Positions 22,868 through 34,824 of a stretch of 64,000 bases of DNA are shown here, one piece after another. Positions within the stretch are counted from its first letter, which is position 1, and the number at the start of each line of letters is the position of its first letter. The position numbers were made by a program, and so were the translations under genes. The notes beneath the pieces are model-generated. The model saw only the letters and a program-made list of their open reading frames with translations, searched no databases and was not told the DNA's origin. This DNA is from Isoetes taiwanensis (lineage: Eukaryota > Streptophyta > Lycopodiopsida > Isoetales > Isoetaceae): assembly GCA_021234155.1 (NCBI GenBank), contig JAJEKV010000027.1, forward strand, positions 9,275,448 to 9,339,447, written 5' to 3'.

Positions 22868-23520
22868 AATGGGCACATGAAGGGTTTGAAGGGCGCATGT
22901 AGTGCAGTTTCCCCGCCGGCAACACATTTCTTATCATAACTTTTGATGCAGAGCTCTGTTTCGGATGATTTTTATTGCTTTGGAAAGCTCTCTCCGAGAT
23001 CTTTTTGATACTGTATGATATGGATATGTTTGGTTAAGTTATCTATGCTAAAACAGCAATTTTTCGGCCGGGTTTGGTAGGCTTTCACATCCTACAAGCT
23101 GATTAATATAGGATTGCGCTATTGGATATTGTTTTATGGCTCATTCCGAATGAAGCTTGCAAAAAATTACTATGCATTTTTAGATTTTGCAAATTCCAAG
23201 GCTTCTGGCAACACAAACCATTAACATCCAACATATAAAAATTAAATCCCCCAACACATAACAACCATTGACATTAACAACCAATACATAACTACCATTG
23301 ACATTAATTAACACAACCATTGGGTCCAACACATTTAAATTAAAATCCCCCTTAAACCCCCTTTGGTTTGGGTGCATATTCACATGGGGGGTGACTCCGG
23401 GCAACGAGAGCTGTTGGATAGGCATATTCACCCCTTATTCCTTAATCTACACCGTACGTAAAGTTCCTCGTTTGTGGGGTATGCAAGTACAAAATTTGCT
23501 ATACTGTATAACAAGATTCG
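22868..23520. other. No gene recognised; one isolated ttggaaagctctct motif
   Basis: AT-rich spacer up to the left edge of the large duplication. Near 22978 it carries ttggaaagctctct, the same core as the 180-bp units, in a tcataacttttg ... ggatgattttt context. Several 20-30 bp repeats of an acaaccattgacattaa type occur at 23216-23320. Confidence 0.5.
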
Positions 23521-24180
23521 CAAAATACTATAAGATTTCAAGCGGAATACTATATGGTGTTGATTTCGTACGTACTATATGGTATGGATAGCAGAAATGT
23601 TGCTCAATTTTATAACTTGAAATTTTATGTGAATTAATATAGCAGAATTATACCTTTAACTTCTATATGCCACATATTGCAATTAACTCGTACAAACTTG
23701 ATGATATGTGCTTTAGATGCTGTTGAAGACTTTGGTCAAATTCGTTTGGCACTTATTATTTTTATCTATTTATTATGTGTGACATTACAAATATTATGAG
23801 AAGAACATTACACATGTTTTCCAAGTTATGTATACATTCCAGAGTCTGGAGACACGTAGCAAGCATATCAGTGTAAAAATTTTGCATTTTTACTTTTAAG
23901 AATGCCACGTTATATTGGCAATTCGTACTGTATATGTGAAGTGGTGGATGAAAATAACATGGTGTTATTAATATTTGGTTGATCCTCGAATATCCAAAGT
24001 AAATGGTCTATTAGAATACAAATCCATCATTCAGATTTCCAGTGACACATTGCCATATGGTAAATTCTTATGGATGTATCCTATCTGAAGAAGTGAGTAG
24101 TTGATAAACATCAAGGTGTACCAAGTGAAAAACGACAATGTCATTCCACTCAAGCGGTCATTTGCAATCGATCAACAGGT

Positions 24181-24339
24181 AAAAATTGCTGGCGCTCCCC
24201 ATTTACCATGATGTATGGGGGCGTGGCCATTGGGACCCCATTCTGGTGTGGAACGGGAGCTGGGAGTGGGTCACCAGCCAGACTGGAATGGGGAACCAAT
24301 GGCCATGCCCCCACAACATAGAAATGGGGAGCAAATTTT
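24181..24339 (+). mobile_element. Foldback element / MITE-like hairpin (copy in block 1)
   Basis: The left arm (aaaattgct, then ctccccattt and gggggcgtggccattggg up to about 24240) is the imperfect reverse complement of the right arm (ggggaaccaatggccatgcc from 24294, then ccccacaacatagaaatggg and gagcaaatttt up to 24339). The arms are about 50 bp with a loop of about 50 bp. No protein. The shape suits a short foldback element or hairpin small-RNA source. A third related arm (ccccatttccatgttgtggg) lies at 24771-24796 in the opposite sense to the right arm. Confidence 0.7.
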
Positions 24340-27050
24340 CCCCCTCCCCCTTTTCCAGTGGAGGTTCTCCGATGGCAGTGGCCGGCTACGGGGTGGGCAG
24401 CCCGTAGTGCTTGATGGCGCTTGATGGCGCTTGATGGCGCTCTGTAGCCCTTAGAGCTCAGTGGCTATGGCACTCAACGATTTGGTATTTGCCACAGATT
24501 TTCCAAGACTGGATGCACCCTATTCTTCAGTTTTTTATTGTTTCTATGGTGCTTGCCTTATTTTTCAATCTCTCTTTGGTTTTTGCTTACAAGTATTCAG
24601 AGTTTGCATGGCAAATAGCAGTTTTTTCCCAGGTAAGGATGCTTTGAGACCGATTTCTTCTAGGGTAGCGGTCAGAAGCTTAGGATATGTTTCCGCGGCT
24701 CGTCTTGTGCTATTATTTCTTGCATGCAGGTAGTGGTGCTATATTTTCGCTCCATTATTATTTGCGACCCCATTTCCATGTTGTGGGGGGCCAAAACAGG
24801 GTCAATGATTCTAGGACCCACTCCCGGCTCCCACCGGTCGCGCTTTCCCCTTTGGTCTGTAATAAACCCAGTGTTTCTCTAATTAAGTTTTGCCCCTATA
24901 TCTGAGCGACCTAGACACAATGAAATCATAACATGTGTCCCCAAATGCAGCCACAAACGAGCCATAGCCATTATATAAACATACATGTAGCCACAAGTTC
25001 CGGCCTCAAATGCTATATTACTTGCTTCATATGAATATGGCTAGCCATAATATGAACATTCTTGAAGATATTTGAGTCAACATGCTATGCACCTGAATAC
25101 ATGCTAATGCTTAGACAAACCTTTTACTCTTATAATTTCCATCAACACGAATTGCCACCTCATAGAATCAAATCCATAAGAAACAAATGTGCAGTTGGAA
25201 TCAAGCTAACAGAAGCACAAATGCGGTGGCGAAGGCCACCGCGATAAATTCTTGTAGAGATTAATCTAGTACAAATTTTCTAACTGCCTTTGTTATTGTA
25301 GATATATGTGCTAGATATACATCCTTATGCTCCAAGGATAACCGTGTGTGCTGGCTATGATGGACGGGTTATTATTGGGGATGTGAGTTTATTGGCTTTG
25401 CTTGGACATAATATACAAACTTTTACTAATATATTTTATGTTGTCATATATATGTGAAGGTTGTCTTATTTTCGTATGTGATACTGGCGATTTTAACCTT
25501 GTTCATGGGAACTTTTCCTCGTGACCATCATTGGTCTTCACTTCCATTGCTCTGCATTTGTGTCATGCATGGTAGTTATTTTCTTATGTTACTTATTATC
25601 CAGTGCTTCGGTTATTTGCAATGCTAATTCATTTTCCCTCATCTTATGAATGCCCTTATTAAAAGTTTTTTCACAAAAATAGAAATGGAGGTAATTGAGT
25701 AGGGATAAAATAATGGCCAACTTATTTCTTAGGACTCCAGCCACATGGTGGACATGAGTACGTCATCTTTGCATAAGCTACCTACTTTCTATTCGCAAGT
25801 ATTGCGCCTTTACTTATAGATCTAATGGCTACTTCAGTCCCAGTAAAACATACATTTGCACTGACAATGTACAGAGATTTTAAGCTTGCCTTTTCTATTA
25901 TTTCTGCTAAAAATACCTCTTCCTCTAACAACACATGCTTCAGAGATCACAAGACAGATTGCTATAGGTCTGGCATTAAGAAAACGACACCCTATGTTCA
26001 TAGTACTTACACGGCTTCACACAAAACAAAAAACACCTAGCAAGGGCAACCCCTCGTGCGCAGCACCTTGTTTTTTTCAAAATTTTGGTTGAAGGAAAAC
26101 AAAGAAGAAAAAGATAGAAAAAGGGGAAGGGCTTATCTGAGTCCGAAAACCATTGTTGTTTCAAGCTTGTAAGCCTTTTCTCTATTGCTGGATCTGAAGA
26201 GGAACTTCTAAATCTGTGCATAATGCCTGAAGCAAGCAGATCTATGTTACGATTTGGAGATAAAAGGAAAAATAACTTGAAAGGAAAAATAGAACTGGGA
26301 GATGCTGGGGGGAGGGTGGTCATTGATCTAGGAAATTCAAACATTGCACTTATTGCCACTCCAAATCAATCAACTTTTTATGTACCATATTCCAAAATAA
26401 GCTTATCTTTCCCTTCTATAATAAGTTCTAGTCCTACAACAAAAATGCAACCATCATACCTGGATTCAGAAATCAGTTGAAAAATACAATCGAGGATCCA
26501 CAACTCTATATTTGGGCAGCAAGCATCAGTTTTTAATTTCTGGTGAATTTTTCCTCTTTGTGACAATATTAAGCAAAAGAAAGCATAAGCTGGTTATGAA
26601 TCCAGCAAAAGAAAACATGAATGGCAAAATAGAGATATCTAGGAAGAAAAAAACTTCCATTGATGGAGAATAATCTTAAAAAAATCAACAATTTTTTGGA
26701 AGATTGATCTAAATCTAACTAGTAGGAGGAGTCTACAAAAATTTACCCTAGAGTGTAATTTCGGATTTGCCATACCCAAAACTCAAACAACAGGAGATAG
26801 ACATGCAAAGAAATGAAGCTCGCCTCAAATCTTAGTCGCTTTATAGCTCCAGTGGTAGTAGAATAAAGCTACCAAGCTATAGCTTCTTAGAAAAATCCAT
26901 ATCTCCTAAAAAAACCCATAACATCGTATTCATAAACTACATTTCCTAGAAAAAAACTATAGCATCTTATTCATAAACTATACCTCCACATTATCATGTG
27001 TAATTTTTTTCGACATATTCCAAAAAACAACAGGCGGTTTTTGTTTCCTG
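24340..27050. other. Duplicated non-coding sequence without a recognised gene
   Basis: After the foldback a short gcttgatggc unit repeats three times (24410-24440). Open frames at 24461-24733, 25825-26040 and 26223-26480 recur in block 2 but match no family I know; the last reads KRKNNLKGKIELGD. The sequence is mostly AT-rich with no splice or element pattern I can support. Confidence 0.4.
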
Positions 27051-27059
27051 TTATTTTCT

Positions 27060-27885
27060 AGCATGGACTATCTTTTGGAGTAGTAGTGAATATTCCATAG
27101 GTAAACCATCTAGACCAGGAGGCTTAATGTTATCCGTACCTTTAATATTTGACCATAGCTCTTCTATGGTGCAGGAAATCTTCATACTATCATTCTGCTA
27201 GTCTCCAACCATAGCTTGGAGCTTTTAAAATCATCAATCTCATCCTCTGCTGCATTGGGGACAGTTCTTATGATTCGAATGAAGTGAGTGGTAGCAGCCA
27301 TCTTAAGTTCTCTGTCATCTGAAATGAGAGAGTCATCTATTTGGATGCTATAAATTCCATTCCTCTTAGTTCTGCCTTTGGCTTTAATAAAGTAAGTATT
27401 TGGAATTGTCTCTCTCATCTTTCTTTAATTCTTTATCTTGGCTCTCTGGGCTATCAGCCTTTTGAATTTTAATCTCTTCTCTTTCAATTTGAAGCTTAAT
27501 ATTGCCGACCTAGAGGAGTTTGCTGCAACTGATGCCTTAAATTCTCTAGATTATGTCTCTCTTGAAGGTGGATTTATCTCCCCCAGACTTTAAGCCAGTT
27601 CTTAACATTTTTTGCAGATTCATCCATATTGAGTGGTGGGTTTCGAAACTATGCCCAAAAACATGTTCAAACTCATTACAAAGAATTGAATGATCAGGAA
27701 GAGCAACATTAAGTTTGAAAAGGGAATTCCTTTTGGCTTGGAGAGTGCTACGTTTGATCTCCAAGAGTTGAGGGAAATCGTCAGATAAAGTGCAGCCATT
27801 TAAACTAGGAACCTTACCACTATAATTCCACAGATTCTCACTAAGATAGAAGCGGTCGTGAAGATATTGAATTGGATTATTTTTT
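27060..27885 (-). mobile_element. LINE-C fragment (block 1), endonuclease end to RT start
   Basis: Minus strand, from high to low: NPIQYLHDRFYLSENLW and TLSDDFPQLLEIK (about 27880-27760), the C-terminal end of a LINE endonuclease; then NSLFKLNVALPDHSI; then TYFIKAKGRTKRNGIYSI (about 27400-27350); then the RT entry motif KPPGLDGLPMEY near 27110. Two or more frame changes. The later RT is missing. At 27885 it meets a short minus-strand tail reading taataaactttttggctttc with an A-run, possibly another element's 3' end. Confidence 0.7.
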
Positions 27886-28070
27886 GACCGGACGAAAGCC
27901 AAAAAGTTTATTAATCAGATGAAGAGTACAAAGTTTACATGTCTCATCTAACTGTGTAAGCACAAAGAAGATGCCACATGAGCACGAGCCTAGGGTTTCT
28001 GCCGGAGGCTGCTTTACGTTTGTGTTCATATCTTGAGCTACAGACCTCGGATTACGGTGTTTTTTGGCTC

Positions 28071-28103
28071 GTTGGAAAGCGGATTCAGAGCTCTTTCCAA
28101 TGG
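28071..28103 (+). promoter_or_regulatory. Near-palindromic motif in LINE-B leader
   Basis: gttggaaagcggattcagag followed by ctctttccaatgg forms a stem (ttggaaag / ctttccaa). The same core, in the opposite orientation, occurs in all 180-bp units (14.0-14.3 and 21.8 kb), and it recurs at 61439-61471. Its position just upstream of LINE-B ORF1 hints at a leader or promoter role; this is inference. Confidence 0.45.
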
Positions 28104-28167
28104 TTTGTGGCATTACAGGTTTTAGGTTCCGGCTGATAGCCATTTTGGCCCTGACAGTTTCGGCTCT

Positions 28168-29901
28168 ATGGCGTCAACTTCCAAAGGCACCGCAAAACCT
28201 CATGTATCCATCTTTGGTGCGGGGGGCAAATTTGGCATTGCATGTTAACCCTCTGGCTTATAGTGAGAATGTCTTTCAAGACGGTGATTTTCCTGCATTG
28301 GCACCCTCGGCTGGTGCACCGAAGAGTACAAGTGCTTTGAATAGCGGTAATGCTTCTGTGGATGGTGTCTGGCGCCAGCTGGTGCCAATTCTAACAAAGA
28401 TCAGTCCCATCCACTTCCTTGGAGGTCCTCAACTTCTGGAGTAAATGCTAGCGAGAGCACTTTAGTGATTGGATCAAGAAGGACTTGTCATCAACTATGT
28501 ACTTTGTGCGTATTGCTTTCTGACTATTGATGTGATGATTGAGGATAATAAAAGAGATCTCAGTAATCTTTTGGATGAGTTGCGAGCAAAGGAGACTCAG
28601 TTGGAGCTTCAGTTACCTCCTATTGAAGTTTTCTATCAGCCTAAAATGTGTAAGAATACTCTTCAAGCGTCTGGGTACAATGTGGTCAAGATTGATCATG
28701 ACTTACACAAGAAATGTATTAGTAACTTGTTGTCGTTTAGTGTGGTTGGTCAATATACTGGAGCATTTCTTGACACTAGGAAGCTTGGCTATTGGTTGAC
28801 TGGTCATCTTCGGAGATTAGGGTTGCCACCTTATCATACTTTAAAGATGCTGGATAAGAAGTTCTTTTTGATCATTTTTGATGATCTCGTTGGGTACATT
28901 ATGGGGCAACTGGTGGCACGTGGTGTGGACCCAATGTGGAGTGATTATATTTTGTACCAGCCTTACTCGCCTGGATTTTCTCCTGGTACGACTCGTGCTC
29001 TTAGGATGCCATGTTGGTTTTCTATTCCTAATCTTCCTCCTGATCTCTTGGTGCCGGAGTTTCTTATCAGTATTGCTAATGGTCTGGGTACTCATCTGGC
29101 CCATTCTATTGTTGATGGTGCTAAAATTTGTGTCTCTCTTCCTTACGGTCGCGGTCTTCACCGGTTGTGGTTGTGAAAAGTGGCCCTATCTTTACGAGTA
29201 TGCTTTTGCAATTGCTCAATGGCCCTCGGCTTGCTGATTTATTTCCTCAACTTGCTTTATTTGCAAATTTTAGGTAAGAAGAGATTGCCCTGCAATGGTC
29301 CCTTCTTCCTCTATGCCTTCTACCTCTGTTGAGTCCCCTTTACCCTCTGTTGTCCCTTCTGCCAATGCTACTGCTACCTTTGTTGTTGCTACTCCATCTG
29401 CTGCTAAAACCACTATCCCACAAAAGATTGTGCATACTCCCGCTTTTGAAGAGGATGCTAGGGCTAAGTTACAGAAGATCCAGGAATTGCAAGAGCGGCA
29501 TGAAAATGTTCAAGAGCATCATGAAAATGCCCAAGAGGGATGGACAAATGTTAATTGGAAAAGAGCTGCATGCAATAAGGCTAGTCAACATGTGTCTCAT
29601 GTCATGAGCAATTCTGATAATTTGCATGGAAGGGTGGAGCAGAGAGGAGGCTCTCCCTTGCCAGTTACCCAACAAAATAATGGGGGGGTAGAGCAGAGAG
29701 GAGGCTCTCCCTCACCAAGCTGCTTGAACAAAACAATGGAAGGGTGGAGCAGAGAGGAGGCTCCCCTTGCCAATTTCGGGGCGAGGTGGGCTGACCTCCC
29801 TTGAGAACCAAGCGAGATGGACATGGTTGATCTTTGGCTCTATTGGTATGGAGGTGGAACATAATATTTTGGCCACAAGAACATGTTGTCTTGGATTGTG
29901 A
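28168..29901 (+). pseudogene. LINE-B ORF1 (copy 1), broken DUF4283-type protein
   Basis: ATG at 28168. The frame breaks near 28375 at gccagctggtgcc (the same place as copy 2), again near 28500, and near 29165. Residues match the intact copy 2 ORF: ELQLPPIEVFYQPK, then LRMPCWFSIPNLPPDLLVPE, the DUF4283-like W-V-x-IP-N-LPP block. The C-terminal region holds three 54-bp repeats encoding VEQRGGSP. Compared with copy 2 it has extra blocks where copy 2 has CTG or CAG, for example near 28885-28905, so the breaks may be artefacts. Confidence 0.75.
29630..29770 (+). repeat. 54-bp minisatellite inside LINE-B ORF1 (copy 1)
   Basis: gtggagcagagaggaggctc or a close variant occurs three times about 54-57 bp apart, each encoding VEQRGGSP plus a Gln/Asn-rich linker. 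Copy 2 has the same array at 62996-63130. Repeat number does not differ between copies. Confidence 0.85.
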
Positions 29902-31836
29902 GGGGAGTGGCTTCTTCCCTAAGTAAAGGAAGCGGAGGTTGTCTCTTTACTATCTAAGTTTTCTATGACCTTTTGTTGCCTTCAAGAGCATAAATGCCGC
30001 CAAGGTGATGTGCATAAAGTAGCTAATGTATTTGGGCCGTGACTATAATGTCTTGGTGTCTCTGGCGATGCATCTAAGGCTGGTGTGCTTATTTTGCTTG
30101 GAAGTCTTCAATGGATGTCACTTTTACTCAAACAGATATAGGTTCTGGTGGATAATAATCAAATGGAAAGATAAGGGCCAAGAATGGGGTTTGATAAATG
30201 TATATGCTCATAATAGACTGTCGTCGTGGTGCTTTGTGGGCAACTCGAGGAGTAAAGTTCTTGACTTAGGCGGAATGTTGCATGGTTGCTTTCGTTGGCG
30301 ACTTTAATATGGTCGAGTTGGAAAGAGATAGAAGTGGTCGCGGCTCAAGTGGTGCAAGAATTCGGCGAGAACAATGGCTACGCCTTCTACATGATGGTCA
30401 AACATAGAGATTGATGGTGATCAGGTCCTTTACGTGGTGTAATAGTTGGACAGAGTCGGGCGGATGCTCGGCTAGCGGATTTTCGCGCTCAAATCTTCTT
30501 GATAGCTCCGTGTCTCCATCATAATCCACAACTCCTAACTAATGATGTGGCTAATTGTCATCGACCTACCGGGACCTACTTTAAGCTTAATTGCAAGTAC
30601 TTGGAGGATGATGAGTTCAAACTTGGCTGTAGTCGGGCTTGGTCTCCGGCCTTCTCACCTCGTGGGGGCATGTCTGGGGTTGTCGCAGGCGTTGTCTGCA
30701 AAGATGAAGTCATTTGCAAAAAGAATATGGGAGAGTCGGGCTGGAAGCTAGAGGACTATTGACCGCATTGTACCAGGAATTAGAAGTACTCCTTTTCGTG
30801 GCCATACTAGTGGAGTCAGAGAAAAGGAGTTATTATCTCAGATCAAGGCTATGGAAACTGTAAAAGTTACTGAAGCCAAGGTGAAGGCGAGGGGCGTTGG
30901 TGTACCGGTTCTTTTTGCGGTACAGAAGAAGAAAACTTCGCCACTTCTATACATTCTTTGGTGTTACCGGATAAACTCTTATCTCCGATCCGGTGAATCT
31001 TAAGCGATATCTTCATCATCACTTTTCTTCATTCTTTGCATGACACCCATTGCCCTTCGTAAGGACATGCAATTGGCCGTGTTGGCTAAGGTGTGTCGCA
31101 TTGTTTCGAAGAGCGAGGTTGCTTCTTCAGTCCAATATCGTCAAGGAGGACTTAAAAGCATTTTGTGGCTCTCTTGAAAAGGGACAAATGCCCGGTCTTG
31201 ATGGCTTTCCTATTGAATTCTTTGAAGTCTTTGGGGCTGGTTGGAGGATGACATATCGATGCCTTTTGTGAGTTTGAGATTTAGGAGCCTTGATAAGATT
31301 TTGAATCTGGTTGTATCTCTCTCATTCCAAAGAGCAAGGAACCCAAGACTATTTCATTGGCGACCTATTACATTTGCTTTCCTCGTGTACAAGATCTTTG
31401 CTAAGACATTGGCGAAAAGAGTCCGAGACATCTTTGGCCGGCGCTATCTCGTCAACACAATGTCGGCTTTCTCCCTCGTCGTTGTATTCTCAACAACGTG
31501 GGCTGTTTGCATGAAGGGAATATATTGGGCCCTATTCTGGGGTCATAGAAGCGATGTATCTTAAGCTTGATTTTGCTAAAGCTTCGATAATAGTGTTGAT
31601 TGGGGTTTCTTAGAGAAGTGTCTTCTTGCACCGGTTTGGGGAGTCATTCACAAGGAATGTCATGAAGCTCCATACATCATCCGTATCTGTCCTTTTCGGG
31701 GCGAGCCATCGATATTTTTGTAGTGGGTAGAGGAATTGGCAAGGTTGTCCCTTAGCACCATTGCTTTTCACAATTGTGGCAGAAGTATTATTCCAGCTCT
31801 TCTCCGTGGCTACCCAAGATGGCGTTATTCAAGGCC

Positions 31837-32156
31837 GGGTAAAAGCATGTTAGGGTGTGCCTTAAAAAGTAGCATTTAGGGACTAAAAAGGTACCCAAAA
31901 AGGTAGCCAGCTCTGGGTACTGGGTACCTGTGCAAGATCTCAATAAAAGCTACGTTTTAGAATTATTGTATTTATTTTGGCCTCCAACAGCATTACCTTT
32001 ATCTTAAATTGAATATTAACATGACATTGACTTTTATTTTGGATTTTTGAGTTAGTTTTAAGGAAAAGAAAATTAAAAAAGTACCCAATTCTAAAGTACC
32101 TAGTGTATGTACTTTTGCAGGTTCCAAAAGTGGTACACCCTAACATGCTTTCACCC
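31837..32156. mobile_element. MITE, 320 bp, inserted in LINE-B reverse transcriptase
   Basis: Terminal inverted repeats: gggtaaaagcatgttagggt at the left, and the reverse complement of the right end reads gggtgaaagcatgttagggt; about 25 bp with two mismatches. ggcc flanks both ends. Removing the element plus one ggcc restores the LINE frame as VIQGLPMDDG, which fits the LINE RT block (compare LINE-A LLQGLQMPD), so ggcc is probably a 4-bp target duplication. The AT-rich interior is non-coding. Superfamily is not assigned. Confidence 0.85.
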
Positions 32157-33944
32157 GGCCTCCCAATGGACGATGGTCCTCAAGAGGTATGTAACCAATA
32201 TGTCGATGACATTTTTTTGTTCCTAATTGCTGAGGCTGAGAATCTTCGTAATGCTAAGCTATTGTTTCTTCTTAGCATCAGGAGTTCTTGTAGGGTGGCA
32301 AAAATGTACAGCTTTGTGGACGTTGGACAGTCCCATCCCTCCCTGTATTTTGGACTATCCATGGAAGATTCTTCTGCATGGCAATACCACAAAGTTGCTT
32401 GGTATCCCAGTTGGCATTCACGTCTCTGCTTCAGATGCTTGGGATGAAATCATTAGTGGGTTGCAAAAGCACTTGTTCTGGTGGAATACAGCTAAACTGT
32501 CCATGCCCGGTAGAATCACTGTGGCTAAATGTATTCTTAGTGATACTCATGTCTACATGGCGTCTGCTCTATTAGCTCCGCAGTGTAAAATGGAGGAGAT
32601 TGTGCGTATCGTCAGAAATTTTATTTGGGGTGGAAATGAGTTAGGAACGGTGGTCAAGATAGCTTGGGCGAAATGCATTAGACTAAGGCAGCTGGTGGCC
32701 TTGGTATGTTGGATTTTCACCTCCAAAGCAAGGTGATGATATCAAAGTTTATTTGGAGGATTTTCATTGGTAAGGATGATTCTCCTGGCCTGAGGTTGTT
32801 GGTGCAGTCGATTCAGCATTGTCTCCCATTTCATAAGGCCACCATTAAGCCCCTCCTTCCTTGGGCTTTGCTTTATCATATGCATCTGTATTTCTAAAGG
32901 GGTTGCTTGCTGCTTGGAACACTGTCAGGTCTCTTTTCCATATTAATCCTAAGGCATGTCTTCAGTTGTCCACTCCATGCTAGTGGATTCCTTTGCAGGA
33001 CACTCCAGAGAATGTGCCTCTAAGTGTGGTTGTTCATCCAAAGACACAACGACGATGGATAGCAGCTGGTATAAGCATTATTGCAGCTTGGTATGAGTCT
33101 GGTCATCTCATGCCATGGGAAGCATTTAGAACAAAGTTCTTGTTATGCAGATGGAACGAGAATAATCTGAATCATATTCTTTGCATTGTTGCCACGGGAT
33201 TACGGTCCCGCAGTTGAGGTAGTCGTATGGGGTTGCCATCAGGATATCCAGCCAAGGCGGTTTGTGTCTTCTGTGTATAAATTGCTTTTGCATTCTGAAA
33301 TCCTACCTCCATCTAATAGGTGGCATCTTCAGGTCCCTCAGCCACAATGGAATGGTGTTTGGACATGGGTATGGGATAAGCTGCTTCATCCCAAAGTAGT
33401 AGTTTTGTGGTGGCAAGTGATCCATAGATGCCTCAGAGTCAACAGGTTAGTCCATAAAATGGATGTCGGTTTGAGCTACGCCCTTTATACTAGCAAAGGG
33501 TTGAGAGTATTGAGCATTGTTTCTTCTTGTGTGAGCGGCTTCGGCATGCATGGTCTTGGTTGTTGACCCTATTTGGCACGTCTCGATCTAGCCAGCAAAT
33601 TTTGCTTGCTATCTATCCTGATGCTTGGCCCAAACTATGGAAACGAGCTTTTCATCTCGCACGTGGCTGGCTTTTATGGTCAATCTGGAAGAGAAGGAGG
33701 TTGTTTATCTTTAAGGGTGAATCTTCGCGAGATGAGATTGTTCTTGATGGGTGCAAAATAAAATTGTTATGGCTTACAATTGTTCTTCTCTTGATCAAGA
33801 GAAGAAATCTTGTCAGCATACTTACCTTCAGATTCATTTTGCATAGGCAGGTGGTTGTGCTCAGTTGGATCGGTTTGTCCACTGGGGTTATAATCCTATC
33901 TTTGCATGTTATGTTGCTCTAAGTTGGTGAATAAAACTTGTCGT

Positions 33945-33961
33945 CCTTCAAAAAAAAAAAC
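33945..33961 (+). repeat. LINE-B poly(A) tail
   Basis: gtcgtccttc is followed by 11 As, after gaataaaactt about 20 bp upstream, a possible polyadenylation signal. No clear target-site duplication was found by eye because the 5' end is uncertain. Confidence 0.7.
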
Positions 33962-34089
33962 AATGTGCTTACTCGAGAAAGGAAGACTAACGATAAGAAC
34001 CAATTCGAAGATACTAGATCGGTCGTTCCATCATTTACGAATCAAGAGAGGAGCACGATAGCCGATAAGAACATGATGTCTATCTTTTA

Positions 34090-34770
34090 CGGGCCAAGTA
34101 ATAACACCATGTCGGAGATGAATAAATGCCTTGGAAGATGTGGTGTTTGTGGCGGCTCTCATATCGACCATAGGAGCCAACCAAAACTAAGATGGAATGC
34201 CCTACTGTTTGGTGAGGGCCATGCATTGGGATAGGGCGCCAAGAGGATGCATCGGCAGTCCAAAGTACTTTGTTAAACAAGCCTTAATGAGGAATTTGGC
34301 TGTCAGCGAGTTTTAGCTAACTTAAGATTATGCATAAAAAGCAAATGGGTCCAAGAGTTGAGCTCTTGACTCAGCAAAGGTCTGAAATTGATGTTTCTCA
34401 TATATCTGTGAGTGATCATGTTAAAATCAATAGTAATTAAACACTCATCATACGGAATATCGTTAAAAGGTGATTCAATGATAGTCTAGGAAGAACTTCT
34501 ATCACCTAGCTAATTATAAGCATATATATATTAACAAAAGCAAACCTGGTGTTAGCAATATCCCCATGAAGGATCTGCCATCTGCCACTATTGTCATGCA
34601 CCATCTATATATTAGAAAGTTCTAAACTATCCCTCCAAGCTAAAGAAATGCCTGCAGAATTTATACTTGCTTTGACAGCCTAGAGCTTGAAGTTAGAAGG
34701 AAGAGCATTAGATAAAAGCCTCGTAGAATTATCATCATGAAGTTTATGCTTTTTCTATGCTTTTGAAAAT
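34090..34770 (-). mobile_element. LINE remnant, endonuclease piece fused to C-terminal piece
   Basis: Minus strand from 34570: ANTRFAFVNIYA-like and a LITIDFNMITHRYM segment near 34430, typical of the endonuclease GDFNMI block. It then jumps near 34290 to a C-terminal zf-RVT tail (AYPNAWPSPN, AFHLSFGWLLWSI) near 34230-34140, which matches the LINE-B C-terminus at 33610-33700. The RT between is deleted. It faces LINE-B tail to tail. Confidence 0.65.
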
Positions 34771-34824
34771 AGAAAACAATATCAAAATTAATAGAGGAGA
34801 GGCAAAATTTAAGCCTATTATTGT

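Larger units (their letters stand above)
23521..30637 (+). repeat. Large direct duplication, copy 1 (about 7.1 kb)
   Basis: From caaaatactataagatttcaa at 23521 this block is collinear with 56932-64000, about 33.4 kb away, to the end of the window. Both carry the foldback element, LINE-C and the LINE-B 5' half in the same order. Nearly all differences fall at or next to CAG/CTG. The left boundary is sharp: sequences before 23521 and 56932 are unrelated. The right boundary is unknown because copy 2 leaves the window. It could be a recent segmental duplication or an assembly duplication of one locus. Confidence 0.95.
27985..33961 (+). mobile_element. LINE-B copy 1, complete from leader to poly(A)
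   Basis: Leader from about 27985, ORF1 from ATG 28168 to TGA 29901, ORF2 from about 29883, and an 11-A tail ending near 33961. ORF2 parts: SWIVRG near 29890, INVYAHN near 30200, FNMVELERDRSG near 30305-30340, RT entry QMPGLDGFPIEFF near 31190, WQGCPLAPLLF near 31740, YVDDIFLFL near 32200, RT thumb SMPGRITVAKC near 32500, zf-RVT KVVVLWWQVIHRC near 33395. A 320-bp MITE splits the RT at 31837-32156. Many frame breaks, most of which in the duplicated part coincide with CAG/CTG. Same family as 61350-64000. Confidence 0.9.

Noticed and set aside
24461-24733. Open frame of 90 codons preserved in both duplicated blocks.
   Set aside because: Preservation is explained by the recent duplication; no motif, and the frame differs at CAG/CTG sites.
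25825-26480. Two short frames identical or near-identical in both blocks.
   Set aside because: Same reason: identity reflects duplication, not selection; no domain recognised.
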